Positions 23,514 through 31,396 of a stretch of 58,062 bases of DNA are shown in pieces. The position numbers and the translations under genes were made by a program. The stretch is from NCBI GenBank assembly GCA_947599925.1, contig CANQFT010000011.1, positions 1 through 58,062 of the forward strand. The letters are read 5' to 3'. The notes beneath the pieces are model-generated. The model saw only the letters and a list, made by a program, of their open reading frames with translations, did no database searches and was not told the DNA's origin. Position 1 is the first letter of the stretch, and each line of letters begins with the position of its first letter. The stretch comes from an uncultured Oscillospiraceae bacterium. GTDB taxonomy: Bacteria; Bacillota; Clostridia; Oscillospirales; Oscillospiraceae.

Positions 23514-24446
23514 TCATATACCCCTTTGGGTGAGGAAAGCTGTCGTATCCTGGAGCGCGGTGGAAAAATTTGGTTTTTTATCCCACTCCACCCAGTGGGC
23601 CCCTCCATAGCGCCGGAACCAGCTCAGCTGCCGCTTGGCGTACTGCCGGGAGCGCAGTTTGACCTCCTCCGCCGCGGCCTTGAAGTCCCCGCCGGAGCGG
23701 AGGGCGGCGGCCAGTTCCTTGTAGCCGATGGCCTGCATACTGGTGGCCCCCGGCGGGATGCCCCGGTCCAGCAGGGCCCGGACCTCTCCCACCAGCCCGG
23801 CGGCCATCATATCGTCCACGCGCCTGTCGATGCGCCGCCACAGATCGGCCCGGTCCCGGAAGTTGAGGACCAGATACGCCGCCTCGAACCGGGGCGGCCT
23901 GGCCCTGCTCTCGGCGTCCAGGGCGGACATGGGCCTGCCGGTCTCGTAATAGACCTCCAGCGCCCGCAGGATGCGCTTTTTGTCGTTGGGGTGGAGCTGG
24001 CTCTGCCGCCGCGGGTCCACCTGCCCCAGCTCCTCATAGAGCTTGTCCAACCCCTGCTCCACGCAGCGGGCCTCCAGCTCTCTCCGGGTCTTGCCGGAGA
24101 AGGCGGCGAAGGTCCTGCCGGCCAGCAGGTTGTCGATGTAGAGCCCGGTGCCGCCCACGATGAGGGCCCGCTTGCCCCGCGCCAGCACGTCCTCCACGAT
24201 GGGGACGGCCATATCCACATACCGGGCCACGGAGAAGTCCTCGGCGGGGTCGGCCACGTCGATCATGTGGTGGACCACGCCCTCCATCTCCTCCGGCGTC
24301 GGCTTGGCCGTGCCGATGTCCATGCCCCGGTAGATCTGCATGGAGTCCGCGCCGATGACCTCACCGTCCAGGGCCTTGGCCAAGGCCACGCCCAGGGCCG
24401 TCTTACCCGTGGCGGTGGGCCCGCAGACAACGATGACCCTGTCCAT
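23514..24446 (-). CDS. miaA: tRNA dimethylallyltransferase
   Basis: MiaA adds a dimethylallyl group to A37 of tRNAs that read UNN codons. The 310-residue protein starts at 24446, where TGATG joins the rhomboid stop to its ATG. Motifs: VVCGPTATGKTALGVALA (P-loop), GADSMQIYRGMDIGTAKP, HHMIDVADPAEDFSVARY, GGTGLYID and LHPNDKKRILRALEVYY, and AIGYKELAA near the end. It is immediately upstream of hfq. Length and all motifs are normal for the family. Confidence 0.96.
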   Translation of the reverse strand: MDRVIVVCGPTATGKTALGVALAKALDGEVIGADSMQIYRGMDIGTAKPTPEEMEGVVHHMIDVADPAEDFSVARYVDMAVPIVEDVLARGKRALIVGGTGLYIDNLLAGRTFAAFSGKTRRELEARCVEQGLDKLYEELGQVDPRRQSQLHPNDKKRILRALEVYYETGRPMSALDAESRARPPRFEAAYLVLNFRDRADLWRRIDRRVDDMMAAGLVGEVRALLDRGIPPGATSMQAIGYKELAAALRSGGDFKAAAEEVKLRSRQYAKRQLSWFRRYGGAHWVEWDKKPNFSTALQDTTAFLTQRGI

Positions 24447-25051
24447 CACCGCCGCCGGGCCAGGAAGAAGCCGATGGCCGTGCCGCACAGCCCGCCGATG
24501 ATGTGGGTCAGCTGGCTGACCGAATCGGTCCCGGAAAAGGCGGCCCACAGTTCGCCGCCCAGGTAGAGAATGGCCACCAGGATGAGGGTGATGGGGATGG
24601 CCCCGTCCCGCATCCCAGCCAGAGAGGAGAGCATGATGCACATGAACACGATGCCGCTGGCCCCCAGCAACACGCCGCCGCTGTTCCAGAAGAGGAACAC
24701 CAGCGCGGATACCACCGCCGTCACGCACATGGCCCACAGCAGGGTCCAACTGCCGTACTTCTCCTCCAGGGGCGGCCCCACCACCAGCAGGAGCATGATG
24801 TTGTTGATGTAGTGGCTCCAGTTGGCGTGGCCCAGCACATGGCCGAACAGCCGGATATATGACCAGAAGTCCGTCCAGGACGAGCGGTAGACGCTGAAAA
24901 ACCGGCGGGTGGACTCCCCCAGCGCGTCTCCTGCCCCGCCGGTGTAGTAGTCCACCACCAGCACCGCCAGGGACGCCAGGGCGAACAGCAGGATCAGCGG
25001 CGCGTTGAACTGGAGTTTCAGCACCCGCTTTTTCATCATGTTCCGGGCCAT
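24446..25051 (-). CDS. Rhomboid-family intramembrane serine protease
   Basis: The 201-residue protein with six membrane helices has the catalytic dyad in place: Ser in LLGASGIVFMC (about 132) and His in LTHIIGGLCGTAIGF (about 182). NWSHYINNIMLLLVVGPPLE carries the HxxxN region that lines the active site. Rhomboids cut single-pass membrane proteins within the bilayer. The start at 25051 follows GGAGG by seven bases and lies one base past the cysS stop; the stop overlaps the miaA start by one base. Substrates are unknown. Confidence 0.92.
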   Translation of the reverse strand: MARNMMKKRVLKLQFNAPLILLFALASLAVLVVDYYTGGAGDALGESTRRFFSVYRSSWTDFWSYIRLFGHVLGHANWSHYINNIMLLLVVGPPLEEKYGSWTLLWAMCVTAVVSALVFLFWNSGGVLLGASGIVFMCIMLSSLAGMRDGAIPITLILVAILYLGGELWAAFSGTDSVSQLTHIIGGLCGTAIGFFLARRR

Positions 25052-25052
25052 G

Positions 25053-26477
25053 TCACGTCCTCCTCCACGCCGGGCCCTGGGGCGTGTCGGTGACCTCCAC
25101 CCCCATCTGGGCCAGCTGGGCGCGGATGGCGTCGGCGGTGGCGAAGTCCTTGGCGCGTTTGGCCGCGGCGCGCTGGTCCACCAGGGCCTGGATCGCGGCG
25201 GTGTCCTCGCCGGAGGCGGCGGCCGGCGCCGCCTCCTTCTCCCGGAACTGGGCGGCCCGCTCCAAGAGCCGCAGTCCCAACACCTGGTCAAAGCTGTCCA
25301 GGAGGGAGAGCTTGGTGGCGTCGTTCACCTCGGCCTTCAGAACATCGTAGAGGGCGGTGACGGCCAAGGAGGTATTCAGGTCGCTGTCCAGCGCCTCTTG
25401 GAACCGCGCCCGCAAGGGGGCCGCGGCCCCCTCGTCCACCGCGCCGTCCGCCTTTTCCAGCGCCGCGACCCGCCGCACCAGCTTTTCATACGTCCCCTGG
25501 GCGTTGTCCAGATTCTCCCAGGAGAAGGTCAGCGCCTTGCGGTAGTGGCTCTGGAGGCAGAACAGGCGGTAGGCGATGGGGTCGTATCCCTTCTCCTCCA
25601 ACAGTGAGACGGTCAAAAACTCCCCCTTGGACTTGCTCATCTTCCCGCTGTTGGTGTTGAGGTGGTGGATGTGGAACCAGTATTTGCACCAGGGATGGCC
25701 CAGATACGCCTCGCTCTGGGCGATCTCGTTGGTGTGGTGGGGGAAGGCGTTGTCGATGCCGCCGCAGTGCAGGTCCAGGTACTCCCCCAGGTACTTCATG
25801 GAGATGCAGGAGCACTCGATGTGCCAGCCGGGGTAGCCCACGCCCCAGGGCGAGTCCCACTTGAGGGCCTGGTCCTCAAACTTGCTCTTGGTGAACCACA
25901 GCACGAAGTCCGCCTTGTTGCGCTTGTTCTCGTCCTCCTCCACGCTGTCCCGCACGCCGGTCTGCAGGTCCTCGGCGTCGTGGTCGTTGAAGATATAATA
26001 CCGCTCCAACTTGGAGGTGTCGAAGTAGATGTTGCCCCCGGCGGCATAGGCGTAGCCCGTGTCCAGCAGTTTGGTGATGACCTTGATATACTCGTCGATC
26101 ATGCCGGTGGCGGGCTGGACCACGTCGGGGCGCTTGATGTTGAGCTTTTCGCAGTCGGCGAAGAAGGCGTCGGTATAGAACCGGGCGATCTCCATCACGC
26201 TCTTGTGCTCCCGCTGGGCGCCCTTGAGCATCTTGTCCTCGCCGGTGTCCGCGTCGGAGGAGAGGTGGCCCACGTCGGTGATGTTCATCACCCGCGTCAC
26301 CTCATACCCCTCCCACCGCAGGGCCTTTTCCAGCACGTCCTCCATGATGTAGGAGCGCAGGTTGCCGATGTGGGCGAAGTGGTAGACGGTGGGGCCGCAG
26401 GTATACATCCCCACCTTTCCCGGCTGGTGGGGGACGAACTCCTCCTTGGTGTGGCTGGCGGAATTGTACAATTTCAT
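25053..26477 (-). CDS. cysS: Cysteinyl-tRNA synthetase
   Basis: The class I synthetase has 474 residues. TCGPTVYHFAHIGNLRSYI gives the zinc Cys and HIGN motif near residue 36; GWHIECSCISMKYLG and HHTNEIAQSE carry the other zinc ligands; KMSKSKGEFLTV (about 278-285) is the KMSKS loop. A C-terminal DALR-like helical domain ends in VTDTPQGPAWRR. It follows cysE by six bases, so cysteine synthesis and charging are transcribed together, an arrangement common in Firmicutes. Confidence 0.97.
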   Translation of the reverse strand: MKLYNSASHTKEEFVPHQPGKVGMYTCGPTVYHFAHIGNLRSYIMEDVLEKALRWEGYEVTRVMNITDVGHLSSDADTGEDKMLKGAQREHKSVMEIARFYTDAFFADCEKLNIKRPDVVQPATGMIDEYIKVITKLLDTGYAYAAGGNIYFDTSKLERYYIFNDHDAEDLQTGVRDSVEEDENKRNKADFVLWFTKSKFEDQALKWDSPWGVGYPGWHIECSCISMKYLGEYLDLHCGGIDNAFPHHTNEIAQSEAYLGHPWCKYWFHIHHLNTNSGKMSKSKGEFLTVSLLEEKGYDPIAYRLFCLQSHYRKALTFSWENLDNAQGTYEKLVRRVAALEKADGAVDEGAAAPLRARFQEALDSDLNTSLAVTALYDVLKAEVNDATKLSLLDSFDQVLGLRLLERAAQFREKEAAPAAASGEDTAAIQALVDQRAAAKRAKDFATADAIRAQLAQMGVEVTDTPQGPAWRRT

Positions 26478-26483
26478 GGATCC

Positions 26484-27119
26484 TTACTCCTTTTCCGAGA
26501 CCTTTTTCTCCAGCTCTTCCAGCCGCTGGGCCAGGGCTTGGAGGTCCTTCTGCACCGGGTCTGTCACGCTGATCTGGTCCACATTTTCCGCGTAGTGGGG
26601 CTTCTCTCCGGCAATGCGGACGATCTTGGCGGGGATGCCCACGGCGGTGGCGTCGTCGGGCACCTCCTGGAGCACCACGGCGTTTGCGGCGATGCGGGCG
26701 TTGTCGCCCACCTTAAAGGGCCCCAGCACCTTGGCGCCGCAGGCGATCATCACGTTGTTGCCGATGGTGGGGTGGCGCTTGCCCCCCTCCTTTCCGGTGC
26801 CGCCCAGGGTGACGCCGTGGTAGATCAGGCAGTCGTCTCCCACCACCGCGGTCTCGCCGATAACAATGCCCATGCCGTGGTCGATCACCAGGCGCCGGCC
26901 GATCTGGGCGCCGGGGTGGATCTCGATGCCGGTGAAGTGGCGGCACAGCTGGGAGTTGAGACGGCCCAAAAAGTGCAGATGGTGCCGCCACAGCCAGTGG
27001 CTCACCCGGTGGAAGATGACGGCGTGGACGCCGGGGTATAAGAGGAAGATCTCCAACCTGCTCCGTGCGGCTGGGTCGCGGGCCTGGTAGGCCCGCAGGG
27101 TTTCGCCCAAACGTGTCAT
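26484..27119 (-). CDS. cysE: Serine O-acetyltransferase
   Basis: CysE makes O-acetylserine, the first step of cysteine synthesis. The 211-residue short (EpsC-like) form has an N-terminal helical part, then the left-handed beta-helix of hexapeptide repeats: GIEIHPGAQIGRRLVIDHG, GIVIGETAVVGDDCLIYHGV, TLGGTGKEGGKRHPTIGNNV, with the catalytic His in DHGMG and YHGVTLGG. The C-terminal tail is a charged coiled coil (LAQRLEELEKKVSEKE). A TTGACA promoter lies directly upstream, and AGGAGG sits five bases before the ATG. It heads the nine-gene cysE-divIVA unit. Confidence 0.95.
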   Translation of the reverse strand: MTRLGETLRAYQARDPAARSRLEIFLLYPGVHAVIFHRVSHWLWRHHLHFLGRLNSQLCRHFTGIEIHPGAQIGRRLVIDHGMGIVIGETAVVGDDCLIYHGVTLGGTGKEGGKRHPTIGNNVMIACGAKVLGPFKVGDNARIAANAVVLQEVPDDATAVGIPAKIVRIAGEKPHYAENVDQISVTDPVQKDLQALAQRLEELEKKVSEKE

Positions 27120-27156
27120 GGCAGCCTCCTGATATGGGGAGAAAAATCAATATAGT

Positions 27157-27185
27157 ATACTATCACGGCCCTGAAAGGGTGTCAA
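27157..27185 (-). promoter_or_regulatory. Promoter of the cysE-cysS-...-divIVA operon
   Basis: TTGACA (27185-27180) and TAGTAT (27162-27157) on the minus strand, 17 bases apart. It overlaps the last codon of the U32 peptidase gene and leaves a leader of about 30 bases before cysE, too short for a T-box. Confidence 0.85.
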
Positions 27186-28387
27186 GGCGCTGTCTGCCGC
27201 CGGAGATAGCTCAGAGGCGGGACCTGGCCCGGCAGCTGGAGCCAAAAGCGGCTGGACGGGGTGCGGACCTGGTCCACGGCGGCGCCGGCGGCGTCCCACA
27301 GCCCGTCCACAACAAAGGCGGTGGGCCGGGCGCCGGGCCCCACCACCTCCATAGCGTCCCCGGCGGAAAACTTGTTGTGGAGCACGCACAGGGCCCGCCC
27401 CGTCCCGTCGCAGGAGAGGACCTGGGCCGCCACCTGCCACGCGCGGATGTACCGGGCGTCCTGGGTGTACTGCCCGGGCTGGCCGTACCAAAAGCCGGTG
27501 GAGTAGTGGCGGTGGCTGACCTTCTCCACCTCGTCGCGCCAGACCGGGTCCAGGGCCTCGCCCCGCCGGGCGGCGTCGATGGCCTGGCGGTAGGCCCCGG
27601 TGACGATGGCGGCGTAGTAGGCGCTTTTGGCCCGGCCCTCGATCTTCAAACTGGCCAGGCCGATGTCCATCAGCTCCGCGACGTGGTCGATCATGCACAT
27701 ATCCCGCGAGTTCAGGATAAAGGTCTCGCCACCCTCCTCAAAGACGGGGAAATACTCCCCAGGGCGCTTCTCTTCCACCAGGGCGTATCTGTACCGGCAG
27801 GGCTGGGCGCAGGCGCCCCTGGTGGCGTCCCGGCCGGTCATGTAGTTGGACAGCACGCACCGCCCTGACCAGCTGACGCACATCGCCCCGTGGACAAAGG
27901 CCTCCACCTCCAGCTCCCTGGGCGACTTGGCCACGATGTCCGCCACCTCGTCCAGATGGAGCTCTCTGGCCAGAATGACCCGGCTGGCGCCCTGGTCGTG
28001 CCAGTATTGGGCGGCGGCGTAGTTGGTCACCCCCGCCTGGGTGGAGACGTGGAGCTTGACCCCGGCGGCGTGGCGGCGGGCCAGCAGGAACACGCCGGGG
28101 TCGCCCACGATGAGGGCGTCCGCGCCCCACTCGCGCAGCTCTTCCAGATACTCCGGCAGACCGTCCAGTTCATCGTTTCTGGGATTGGTGTTGACGGCCA
28201 CATGGACGGCCACGCCCTTGTCGTGGGCGAACTGGATGGCCCGTTTCAGGCCGGGGCCGTCAAAATTCCCCGCGAAGGCCCGCATACCGAACCGGCTTCC
28301 CGCCAGGTACACCGCGTCCGCGCCGTAGGCCACCGCCGCGGCCAGGCGCTCGGCGTCTCCGGCCGGGGACAGGAGCTCCACCGGCAT
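27182..28387 (-). CDS. Peptidase U32-family protein (RNA hydroxylation/protease type)
   Basis: The 401-residue protein opens PVELLSPAGDAERLAAAVAYGADAVYL, the standard U32 beginning, then FVHGAMCVSWSGRC and GACAQPCRYRY, the Cys pattern that binds an iron-sulfur cluster in the TrhP/RlhA group. LNSRDMCMIDHVAEL and ASLKIEGRAKSAYY follow. Members of the family hydroxylate tRNA or rRNA using prephenate, or act as collagenase-like proteases; this sequence resembles the TrhP/YrrO kind. I choose the ATG at 28387 because GAGG sits eight bases away; the GTG nine bases upstream has no space for one. Confidence 0.88.
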   Translation of the reverse strand: MPVELLSPAGDAERLAAAVAYGADAVYLAGSRFGMRAFAGNFDGPGLKRAIQFAHDKGVAVHVAVNTNPRNDELDGLPEYLEELREWGADALIVGDPGVFLLARRHAAGVKLHVSTQAGVTNYAAAQYWHDQGASRVILARELHLDEVADIVAKSPRELEVEAFVHGAMCVSWSGRCVLSNYMTGRDATRGACAQPCRYRYALVEEKRPGEYFPVFEEGGETFILNSRDMCMIDHVAELMDIGLASLKIEGRAKSAYYAAIVTGAYRQAIDAARRGEALDPVWRDEVEKVSHRHYSTGFWYGQPGQYTQDARYIRAWQVAAQVLSCDGTGRALCVLHNKFSAGDAMEVVGPGARPTAFVVDGLWDAAGAAVDQVRTPSSRFWLQLPGQVPPLSYLRRQTAP

Positions 28388-28410
28388 GGCTTTCACCTCG
28401 TTTCCGTGTC

Positions 28411-28440
28411 AAAAGGCGGGCGAACGGTGTTCGCCCGCCT
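28411..28440 (-). terminator. Terminator after mltG
   Basis: Minus strand AGGCGGGCGAAC, short loop, GTTCGCCCGCCT, followed by TTTTGAC. It separates mltG from the U32 gene. Confidence 0.8.
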
Positions 28441-28445
28441 TGGAT

Positions 28446-29636
28446 TCAGTTCTTGGGCAGGGAGTTCAGGAACGCCTGGTGCTCGGAATAGGTCCGGGAG
28501 TAGTGGTGCAGGCCGTCGGTGCCCAGGGCGTAGTAGTAATAGTCGCTGGACTTGGGGTTCATGGCGGCCCAGATGGCCTCGGAGCCGGGGTTGGCGATGG
28601 GTCCGGGCGGCAGCCCGGTGTAGAGGTATGTGTTGTAGGGCGAGTCGATGGACTTGTCCTCCTCCACCGGGACCCTGCCGCCGTTGATATAGGCGAGCGT
28701 GGCGTCGATCTGCAGATAGCCGTTGGTCACGGAGGGGTTGTTCAGCCGGTTGTAGATCACCGAGGCGATCAGGGCCTGGTCGGTGCCGTCGGTCTCCTTT
28801 TCGATGAGGGAGGCCACGGTGATCAGCTCGTGGAGGTCCCGCCCCTCCTCCGCCAACTGGTCCCTGGTCTCCCTGGGGACCATGTTGGTGAAGTTCACCA
28901 GCATCTTGTTGATGGCATACAGCGGGTCCTCGCCGATATAAAAGCGGTAGGTGTCCGGGAAGAGGTAGCCCTCCAGACGGTGGTAGTCCCCCAGCGGGAC
29001 CCCTTCCAGAAAATCGAATTGATAGTCGTGGTCGGCGGCGGTCTCCCGCAGATCGGAGACCGTGGCCACCCCCTTTTCCTCCAACAAGGCGAAGATCTGG
29101 TCCACGGAGTAGCCCTCCGGGATGGTGACGGAGATCTCCGTGCGGCTGGCGGAACCGGCGGACATACTGGAGATGATGGCCCGGTAGTCCATGTCGGTGT
29201 TGAGCTCGTAGGTCCCCGGCACGATCTTTTTGCCTGAGCCTGTGAAGGAGGCGAAGAGCCGGAAGAGGGTCTTGAACTCGATCAGATCGTTTTCTTTCAG
29301 GATGGAGGCCACCTCGCCCATGTCGGCCCGCTTGACGGTCCGGGTCTCCTCCACGGTCTGGCCCTCCGCCGTCGTGGTCTCCACGGTGGTCTCCACATCG
29401 GTGAAGATCTCCGCCGGCAGGGTGACGACAGCGGTGTGGGGGGTCTTGTTCAGGGCCAGCACATCTCCGGCGAGGACCCAGGCCACAGCGGCCAACAGCA
29501 CCGACACCCCCAGCACCACCGCCGCGTAGAGGACCCAGTTGGCGGCCCGGCGGCTGGAGCGGGAGCGCCGGGAGCGGCCGCTGGAGCGGCGGGGCCGCTG
29601 GGGCTCCGCGCGGTTGGCAGGTCTTGTTTCAGCCAT
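28446..29636 (-). CDS. mltG: Endolytic murein transglycosylase MltG
   Basis: MltG cuts nascent glycan strands at the membrane and helps set their length. The 396-residue protein has a basic, Arg/Ser-rich cytoplasmic tail, one membrane helix (about 32-58), a LysM-like region, then the YceG domain: VTIPEGYSVDQIFALL, LEGYLFPDTYRFY and ELITVASLIEKETDGTDQ with the catalytic Glu in SLIEKE. Later come QIDATLAYIN, SPYNTYLYTGLPPGPIANPG and ALNPKSSDYYYY-like AAMNPKSSDYYY. All family motifs are present. GGAGG lies nine bases before the ATG. It diverges from the small plus-strand Cys-rich gene. Confidence 0.96.
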   Translation of the reverse strand: MAETRPANRAEPQRPRRSSGRSRRSRSSRRAANWVLYAAVVLGVSVLLAAVAWVLAGDVLALNKTPHTAVVTLPAEIFTDVETTVETTTAEGQTVEETRTVKRADMGEVASILKENDLIEFKTLFRLFASFTGSGKKIVPGTYELNTDMDYRAIISSMSAGSASRTEISVTIPEGYSVDQIFALLEEKGVATVSDLRETAADHDYQFDFLEGVPLGDYHRLEGYLFPDTYRFYIGEDPLYAINKMLVNFTNMVPRETRDQLAEEGRDLHELITVASLIEKETDGTDQALIASVIYNRLNNPSVTNGYLQIDATLAYINGGRVPVEEDKSIDSPYNTYLYTGLPPGPIANPGSEAIWAAMNPKSSDYYYYALGTDGLHHYSRTYSEHQAFLNSLPKN

Positions 29637-29715
29637 GGCAAATTTCCTCCCACAAAAGGCTCACCCACCCTTGGGTCCCGGCATAGGATGGGGCACAGGA
29701 AAGGGGTGAACAGAT

Positions 29716-29856
29716 ATGTGCTTTGGCAATAACAACAACGGGTGCTTGTGGATCATCCTCATTCTCATCGTGCTGATGTGCTGCTGCGGCGGCGGCAACG
29801 ACTGCGGCTGCGGCTGCGGCAACAACGGCTGCGGCTGCAACGACGGCTGCTGCTGA
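29716..29856 (+). CDS. 46-residue Cys-rich single-pass membrane peptide
   Basis: An ATG preceded by AAAGGGGTG seven bases earlier opens a 46-codon frame: MCFGNNNNGC, a hydrophobic helix LWIILILIVLM, then CCCGGGNDCGCGCGNNGCGC and NDGCC. Twelve of 46 residues are Cys and the rest of the tail is Gly and Asn. Similar tiny clostridial proteins have been labelled chorion-class high-cysteine (HCB) proteins by resemblance to insect eggshell; their role is unknown. The tail could bind metal or cross-link through disulfides on one face of a membrane, perhaps in the spore coat. A GC-rich hairpin follows. It accounts for most of the gap between mltG and the DJ-1 gene. Confidence 0.75.
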   Translation: MCFGNNNNGCLWIILILIVLMCCCGGGNDCGCGCGNNGCGCNDGCC

Positions 29857-29880
29857 GGTACTTATCCCGGCAAGCACGGC

Positions 29881-29914
29881 GGGCGGGGCCTTCGGGCCTC
29901 GCCCATCTCTTTAT
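29881..29914 (+). terminator. Probable terminator of the Cys-rich peptide gene
   Basis: GGGCGGGGCC, loop TTCG, GGCCTCGCCC, then ATCTCTTTATTT. The stem is strong but the T-run is interrupted. The hairpin would also sit at the 3' end of the convergent DJ-1 gene. Confidence 0.5.
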
Positions 29915-30462
29915 TTCCGGCGCTGATAGTGGACCGCGGCGCACACCCCGTCGGCGGCGTCCTTGCCCTTGAGGACCTCCACCAACTTGAGGCCGAAGTC
30001 AAAGGCGGACCCGGCCGCCCGTCCGGTGATGAGGTGGCCGTCCACCACCACCGCCTTGTCCGGCTGGACCACCGCCGAGAGCATCTGCTCCTCCATGCCC
30101 GGATAGACCACCGCGTGGCGGCGGTCCAACAGGCCCAGCCGGGCCAGGATGGTGGGCGCGGCGCAGATGGCGGCGATGTAGGCGCCCCTGTCGGCGCAGC
30201 GCTGGATCAGGCCCAGGGCCGCCTCGTCCCCGGAGATGGCCTCCACACCGCCCAGCCCGCCGGGCAGAAACAGCATCTGGGTCTTGTGCTCGTCCACTTC
30301 CTTGAGCCCGCAGTCGCACTTCACGGCGACGCCGTGGGACGAGGTGACCGTATCACCTTTCAGCCCCACCAGCCTGACCTCTGCCCCGGCCCGGCGCAGC
30401 AGGTCCACCGGCACGATGGCCTCCGACTCCTCAAACCCTTCTCCCAACAGCACGTATACCAT
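29911..30462 (-). CDS. DJ-1/PfpI-family protein (YajL/ThiJ-like)
   Basis: The 183-residue protein has the flavodoxin-like DJ-1 fold: VYVLLGEGFEESEAIVPVDL, where the conserved Glu near residue 12 pairs with the nucleophile. MLFLPGGLGGVEAI follows, then AAICAAPTILARLGLL with the active Cys, and LITGRAAGSAFDFGLKLVEVL. Members act as glyoxalases, deglycases or redox-sensing chaperones; the small form without extra domains is closest to human DJ-1 and E. coli YajL. AGGAGG lies nine bases before the ATG. It is just downstream of the TagA-type glycosyltransferase gene (45 bases). Confidence 0.93.
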   Translation of the reverse strand: MVYVLLGEGFEESEAIVPVDLLRRAGAEVRLVGLKGDTVTSSHGVAVKCDCGLKEVDEHKTQMLFLPGGLGGVEAISGDEAALGLIQRCADRGAYIAAICAAPTILARLGLLDRRHAVVYPGMEEQMLSAVVQPDKAVVVDGHLITGRAAGSAFDFGLKLVEVLKGKDAADGVCAAVHYQRRK

Positions 30463-30507
30463 TCTACCCTACCTCCTACGTTTATGATCCCGGCGTCTCC
30501 GCCGTCG

Positions 30508-31230
30508 TCACGTTCCTCGGATCCTGCACCACAGGGCCCTGCACAAAAAGCCGGGGAGTTTGATCATCCGCGTGATGCGCCTGGGCTCCTTGCACAGCCG
30601 GTAGAGCCACTCCAGCCCCAGCTTCTGCCAGCCCTCCGGGGCCCGCTTCACCGTCCCGGCGAACACGTCCAGCGACCCGCCCAGCCCCACGGCCAGACGG
30701 ACCCCGGCGGCGGCGCCGTTTTGGACCATCCAGTTCTCCTGCTTTGGAGCGCCCAGGCAGACAAACAGCACGTCCGCGCCGCTGGCCCGGACGGCCTCCA
30801 CCACAGGGGCGTCCTCTTGAAAATACCCGTCGTGGACGCCGCAGACCACAAGGCCGGGGTATCGGCTCCGGAGGCGGTCCGCCGCCTGTTGGGCCACGCC
30901 GGGCTTGGCCCCCAGCAGAAAGAGCCTGCCGCCGGTCCTGGCCAGCCCCTCCATCACGCCGCAGGCGAAGTCCACGCCGGGGACCCGCTCCTGGAGGGGG
31001 CGGCCCAGGATCTTCGCCGCGTAGATCACGCCGATGCCGTCGGGCAGGGTCAGTGCCGCGCCGTCCAGGGCGCGGGCGTAGGCCGGGTCCCGGCGGGCCA
31101 TCATCACCAGCTCCGGGTTGGGCGTCACGACGTAGGAAAAGCCGTCCCCGCGGGCCAGTTCCAGCCCCCGTTCCACGGCCTGGGCCATGGTCACGTTGTC
31201 AAACGCCACCCCCAGCACATCGGTCCTCAC
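30508..31230 (-). CDS. WecG/TagA/CpsF-family glycosyltransferase
   Basis: The start is GTG 31230, seven bases after AAGGAGG; a promoter at 31319-31347 rules out the longer upstream reading. The 240-residue GT26 enzyme has TDVLGVAFDNVTMAQAVE, FSYVVTPNPELVMMARRDP with the catalytic Thr/Asn/Pro stretch, LTLPDGIGVIYAAKILG with the conserved Asp, and VCLGAPKQENWM near the end. Enzymes of this family add N-acetylmannosamine(-uronic acid) to undecaprenyl-PP-GlcNAc in teichoic acid or capsule synthesis. It has no other teichoic acid gene next to it; UDP-galactopyranose mutase at 50 kb is the nearest wall-sugar gene. Confidence 0.92.
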   Translation of the reverse strand: MRTDVLGVAFDNVTMAQAVERGLELARGDGFSYVVTPNPELVMMARRDPAYARALDGAALTLPDGIGVIYAAKILGRPLQERVPGVDFACGVMEGLARTGGRLFLLGAKPGVAQQAADRLRSRYPGLVVCGVHDGYFQEDAPVVEAVRASGADVLFVCLGAPKQENWMVQNGAAAGVRLAVGLGGSLDVFAGTVKRAPEGWQKLGLEWLYRLCKEPRRITRMIKLPGFLCRALWCRIRGT

Positions 31231-31318
31231 GCCAACGCCTCCTTCCGCGGACGGTCCCGCGCCGTTCTCTCCGGGCCCGGCGCCACGCGCCAGAGCCCAG
31301 TAGGACCATACGTTGGAT

Positions 31319-31347
31319 ATTATACCAATAACTTCCGCCTCTGGCAA
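31319..31347 (-). promoter_or_regulatory. Promoter of the WecG/TagA-type gene
   Basis: TTGCCA (31347-31342) and TATAAT (31324-31319) on the minus strand with a 17-base spacer. Transcription from here excludes the in-frame ATG at 31359 and supports the GTG at 31230. Confidence 0.8.
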
Positions 31348-31361
31348 GGCCAATTTCACAC

Positions 31362-31393
31362 AAAAAGCGCCCCGGCCACGCCGGAGCGCTTTG
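31362..31393 (-). terminator. Terminator after the SLH/M15 peptidase gene
   Basis: Minus strand AAAGCGCTCCGGC, loop GTG, GCCGGGGCGCTTT, then TTGTGTG. The stem starts a few bases past the stop codon at 31397. Confidence 0.8.
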
Positions 31394-31396
31394 CGT

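Noticed and set aside
27120-27156. T-box for cysteine before cysE-cysS
   Set aside because: The transcript leader is only about 30 bases and has no GTGGTACC-like element.
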